Shown here: positions 5,714 through 7,619 of the stretch, one piece after another
How positions within the stretch are numbered: position 1 is the stretch's first letter
Layout of the letters: each line of letters opens with the position of its first letter
DNA from: Myxococcota bacterium
Lineage (GTDB): Bacteria > Myxococcota > Polyangia > GCA-2747355 > JAKLHH01
Direction: 5' to 3'
Length of the DNA: 7,619 nt
Assembly (NCBI GenBank): GCA_022710245.1
Contig: JAKLHH010000336.1
Location: forward strand, 1-7,619
Notes under the pieces: model-generated
Databases searched by the model: none
The model's input: only the letters and a program-made list of their open reading frames with translations
Told to the model about the DNA's origin: nothing
Position numbers and translations under genes: made by a program

Positions 5714-6547
5714 GTGCCCAATCTCGAGGCCCGCCCCCAGTGGACGATCCACCTACCTCGGCGCACTCACACCGACGGCGCGCGCGTGCGCGGGCGCGTG
5801 CGTCGGCGCGTGCTTGCGCTCGCTGGCTGCCTGGGGCTGCTCGTCGGCGCGTGGTCGTCGTCGGCGGCGCGCGCCGAGCCCGCGTCGAGGTCCGGTGGTG
5901 GTGCGGCGACGGCCACGGTGCTTCGCTGTGCGGCGCCGACGGTGCAGAAGGTCGCGCTCACCTTCGACGACGGCCCGACGCGCAAGCACACCACGCGCAT
6001 GCTCGCCATCCTCAAGCAGCACAAGGTGAAGGCGACCTTCTTCGTGCTCGGGGGCGCCGCGCGCCAGGGGCCGGAGCTGCTCAAGCGCATCATCGAGGAG
6101 GGGCACCTCGTCGCCACGCACTCCTACAGCCACCCGAAGAAGGGCAGCCTCGAGGACTGGCGCAAGGAGCTGCGACGGACCGCGGAGGTCATCGAGAAGG
6201 CCGGGGTGAAGCTCTCGCCGTACTTCCGGCCGCCGCACGGGATCATCACGCCGCAGGTGAAGCAGGCCGCGGGCGAGCTCGGCTACAGCATCATCCTCTA
6301 CACGCTCCTCTCCTCGGACTGGACGCGGCCGGGCGCGGCGGCGCTGACGAAGCAGGTGGTGCGGACGATGGCGCCGGGCGGGATCGTGGTGATGCACGAC
6401 GGCGGCGGCGACCGCAGCCAGACGGTGGAGGCGCTGCCCGAGATCATCCGCGGGCTGCGCAAGAAGGGGCTCGAGCCGGTGCGCCTCGACGAGCTCCTGG
6501 GGCCGAAGCCGGAAGTGATCGAGAGCTGCGCCCGGGCGGCGCGGTAG
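5714..6547 (+). CDS. Exported polysaccharide deacetylase (NodB domain, carbohydrate esterase family 4)
   Basis: 277 residues from GTG 5714. An n-region with VRRRVL (29-34), which fits the twin-arginine pattern, leads into LALAGCLGLLVGA (34-46) and an ARA|E cleavage site (52-54). The NodB domain is complete: motif 1 TFDDGP (83-88; Asp85 catalytic base, Asp86 metal ligand), motif 2 HSYSH (136-140; the two metal His), motif 3 RPPHG (172-176), motif 4 DW (202-203) and motif 5 VVMHDG (225-230; His228). All residues expected for a metal-dependent CE4 enzyme are present, so it should be active. The family removes N- or O-acetyl groups from peptidoglycan GlcNAc, chitin oligomers, xylan or exopolysaccharide; the substrate is not determined by these motifs. 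The domain is compact and has no carbohydrate-binding module. It is divergent from the lipoprotein-FadL pair. The 14-bp repeat array downstream begins at its stop codon. Confidence 0.9.
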   Translation: MPNLEARPQWTIHLPRRTHTDGARVRGRVRRRVLALAGCLGLLVGAWSSSAARAEPASRSGGGAATATVLRCAAPTVQKVALTFDDGPTRKHTTRMLAILKQHKVKATFFVLGGAARQGPELLKRIIEEGHLVATHSYSHPKKGSLEDWRKELRRTAEVIEKAGVKLSPYFRPPHGIITPQVKQAAGELGYSIILYTLLSSDWTRPGAAALTKQVVRTMAPGGIVVMHDGGGDRSQTVEALPEIIRGLRKKGLEPVRLDELLGPKPEVIESCARAAR

Positions 6548-6613
6548 CCACTGCCCCGTAGCCACCGCCCCATCGCCTTCTCCCCGTCGCCTTCTCCCCG
6601 TCGCCTTCTCCCC
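6544..6613. repeat. Five-unit 14-bp tandem repeat starting at the deacetylase stop codon
   Basis: The units are GTAGCCACTGCCCC, GTAGCCACCGCCCC, ATCGCCTTCTCCCC and GTCGCCTTCTCCCC twice, in exact 14-nt register from 6544. A decayed sixth unit (CTCGCCATCACCTT) covers 6614-6627. The first unit contains the TAG stop (6545-6547). Since 14 is not a multiple of three, the array is unlikely to encode a repeated peptide. The array is C/T-rich on the plus strand. Slippage during replication would change its length without altering the protein. Confidence 0.8.
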
Positions 6614-6676
6614 CTCGCCATCACCTTCTCCTCCCACTCGCTCCTACACCTTCGGGGATCCACTCGCGGCCGCGGG

Positions 6677-6719
6677 CTCGCCGCACCGTCGCGCAGCACC
6701 ACGGAGCCTGCACCTCCCA
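6677..6719. repeat. Direct repeat, copy 1 (43 bp)
   Basis: This begins CTCGCCGCACCGTCGCGCAG and ends ACCTCCCA. It matches copy 2 (6734-6775) at 38 of 42 aligned bases with one single-base gap. All four differences are transitions, A or T here against G or C in copy 2. Confidence 0.75.
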
Positions 6720-6733
6720 CCGTGGGGCGCGTC

Positions 6734-6775
6734 CTCGCCGCGCCGTCGCGCAGCGCCACGGAGCCCGCGCTCCCA
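6734..6775. repeat. Direct repeat, copy 2 (42 bp)
   Basis: This begins CTCGCCGCGCCGTCGCGCAG and ends GCTCCCA, 57 bp downstream of copy 1. It runs into a series of GCTCCCAG words, which suggests local duplication and decay rather than a mobile element. No terminal inverted repeats or target duplications are visible. Confidence 0.75.
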
Positions 6776-6812
6776 GCTCGGGGCCCATGCTCCCAGTGAG
6801 GCGCGGTGCTCC

Positions 6813-6839
6813 CAGGTGGGAGCTCGGAGGTCCCACCTG
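6813..6839. terminator. Strong 9-bp hairpin, possible terminator or mRNA 3'-end structure
   Basis: CAGGTGGGA and TCCCACCTG are exact reverse complements with a 9-nt loop. The sequence after it (CCTTTCGCC) has only three T's in a row, so it is not a textbook intrinsic terminator. It lies 266 nt past the deacetylase stop. GCTCCCA (6808-6814) can also pair with TGGGAGC (6817-6823), giving a competing 7-bp hairpin that shares bases with the left arm. Confidence 0.4.
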
Positions 6840-6849
6840 CCTTTCGCCG

Positions 6850-6946
6850 GCCACGACCACGGCCCACCGACGTCCGGCGAACCGCGCTCGCCGCCGTTAG
6901 TGGTCTGACGGTTCGCGCGTGGCCGACGGAGGGCCATGGTCGCGGC
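6850..6946. repeat. Imperfect long palindrome, about 97 bp
   Basis: The outer arms 6850-6869 and 6927-6946 match as reverse complements at 17 of 20 positions. Inside them an exact 8-bp pair, GCGAACCG (6877-6884) and CGGTTCGC (6909-6916), has almost the same centre (offset 1.5 nt). At the centre GTTAG (6896-6900) can pair with CTGAC (6905-6909) using one G-T. Nested pairing about one axis suggests a folded RNA, a cruciform or the relic of an inverted duplication. It ends 66 nt before the ATG at 7013. Confidence 0.5.
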
Positions 6947-7012
6947 GGCGTCAGGTGTTGGCGCCACACCCGTCTTCAACGCGCCGGACCGCCTCTTGCA
7001 ACCGGTGACGAG

Positions 7013-7619
7013 ATGGTCGAGCTGCGGCTCCACGTGCGTTCATTTCCTGTCGCGGTCCTGCTTCCGCTCCTCTCCTGCGCCAGCCCGGCCCAGGTCTCCG
7101 TCGACGGCGGACCCGGCGCCGACGCGTCCTCCCGGATCGACGTGAAGGGTGAGGCGTCGTCGCCGGCGTCGCCTCACCTGGCGAAGGTCTTCACCGTCAA
7201 CCCGGTGGCCACACCGACCCCCGAGCTGGTGGAGCTCACCGGCCTCGACGACACCGGCGGCACCCTGACCAGCGCCGTCGACGGCAGCGGCGTCCGACGG
7301 CTGGCTGTCTTCAGCTGCGTCGACGAGGGAGCCACGCTCGCCGTCCCGGGTTTCGGCGTGCAGCGGATCTGCACGCTGCGGCAGCGCGCGAACAGTCAGG
7401 AGCACGGCAACTTCATCTACGAGGACTGGACCAAGGCCACACAGGGCGCCTTCGACGTCACGGACCTCCACCCGGAGGTGTCGCTCTACTACCACGCCAG
7501 CAAGCTCTACGACTTCATCGCGTCGCCGGAGGTTGGCCTCGGCGAGGTGATGGCCGCGCGTCTCCAGGTCGGCGGCAAGCCCGCGCCTCTGACCCTGATC
7601 GCCAACTACCAGCTGCCCG
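7013..7619 (+). CDS. Lipoprotein, N-terminal region of an M36/fungalysin-like protein, 3' truncated
   Basis: An open frame from ATG 7013 runs without a stop for 202 codons to the window edge. A weak GGTGA lies 4 nt before the ATG. The signal peptide MVELRLHVRSFPVAVLLPLLS ends in the lipobox LLSC (Cys22). A low-complexity Asp/Gly/Ala/Ser linker follows to about residue 55, then VFTVNPVATPTPELVELTGL (59-78), two Cys in the next section (102, 120), and FDVTDLHPEVSLYYHASKLYDF (147-168). The pattern 'NPV.TPTPE...' followed by 'EV..YYH..+.YDF' resembles the segment ahead of the zinc-protease domain in M36/fungalysin-type proteins and their myxobacterial relatives. The catalytic HExxH would lie downstream, outside the window, so protease activity cannot be judged. 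The protein is probably surface- or periplasm-exposed. It could instead belong to a non-catalytic relative. Confidence 0.7.
   Translation, partial: MVELRLHVRSFPVAVLLPLLSCASPAQVSVDGGPGADASSRIDVKGEASSPASPHLAKVFTVNPVATPTPELVELTGLDDTGGTLTSAVDGSGVRRLAVFSCVDEGATLAVPGFGVQRICTLRQRANSQEHGNFIYEDWTKATQGAFDVTDLHPEVSLYYHASKLYDFIASPEVGLGEVMAARLQVGGKPAPLTLIANYQLP

Larger units (their letters stand above)
6548..7012. other. Non-coding, repeat-rich intergenic region
   Basis: I see no convincing gene in these 465 bases. Readings on the minus strand are Arg-, Gly- and Pro-rich and take their content from DNA repeats (for example LRGAARR twice), with no recognisable domain or ribosome site. The region contains the 14-bp array, a two-copy 42/43-bp repeat, three GCTCCCAG words (6769, 6789, 6808), a 9-bp hairpin and a long imperfect palindrome. 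It must also hold the promoter of the gene at 7013, which I cannot pinpoint. Confidence 0.6.

Noticed and set aside
6656..6673. GGATCC followed closely by GCGGCCGC, like a cloning-vector linker
   Set aside because: The spacing and flanks do not match a known linker as far as I can tell, and both sites arise easily in GC-rich DNA next to natural repeats.
6544..6840. A CRISPR array
   Set aside because: Units are adjacent 14-mers or just two 42/43-bp copies; there are no regular spacers and no cas genes.
6298..7033. Minus-strand open readings of 129 and 223 codons across the intergenic region
   Set aside because: They are Arg/Gly/Pro-rich, built from DNA repeats, one overlaps the deacetylase antisense, and neither shows a domain or ribosome site. 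Long stop-free stretches are expected at this GC content.

Overview
The window is very GC-rich and codes densely. Its genes encode exported, surface and cysteine-rich proteins of the kind common in myxobacteria (phylum Myxococcota, perhaps a Polyangiales or Sandaracinus-like lineage). That placement is inference from composition and protein style: a 'WCDxxxYCxWGxxxCxPDGxW' motif, 'CAPCxDP...TGAC' repeats, relaxed lipoboxes and an M36-like protein with an 'NPV.TPTPE' start. No marker gene is present.

Layout. (1) Positions 2-568, plus strand: the 3' end of a cysteine-rich, presumably secreted protein. (2) 569-778: a gap holding a perfect 11-bp inverted repeat with two competing pairings. (3) 779-2119, plus: a lipoprotein with a ChaN/Tiki/EreA-like core. 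(4) 2124-4118, minus: a FadL/OMPP1/TodX-type outer-membrane barrel with a 180-residue charged tail. Its stop lies only 4 nt from the stop of the preceding plus-strand gene. (5) 4120-5535, minus: a lipoprotein with three cysteine-rich repeats. Its stop is one base from the FadL start (TGATATG), so the two genes form a translationally coupled pair. (6) 5536-5713: a divergent intergenic region with a perfect 18-bp palindrome. (7) 5714-6547, plus: an exported NodB-family polysaccharide deacetylase with a Tat-like signal. (8) 6548-7012: a 465-bp region with no convincing gene, made of a 14-bp tandem array, a two-copy 42/43-bp repeat, a strong 9-bp hairpin and a roughly 97-bp imperfect palindrome. 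(9) 7013-7619, plus: the N-terminus of a lipoprotein resembling the region ahead of the catalytic domain in M36/fungalysin-like proteins. It runs off the window.

Functionally this is a cell-envelope region. The lipoprotein-FadL pair is the best candidate for a working unit: a lipid-anchored, probably disulfide-rich protein made together with a hydrophobic-compound channel. The deacetylase opposite it would modify an extracytoplasmic glycan and may share control through the divergent intergenic region. I see no defence system, CRISPR array, transposase, tRNA or rRNA. The most unusual items are the coupled Cys-repeat lipoprotein and tailed FadL, and the structured non-coding stretch at 6544-6946.
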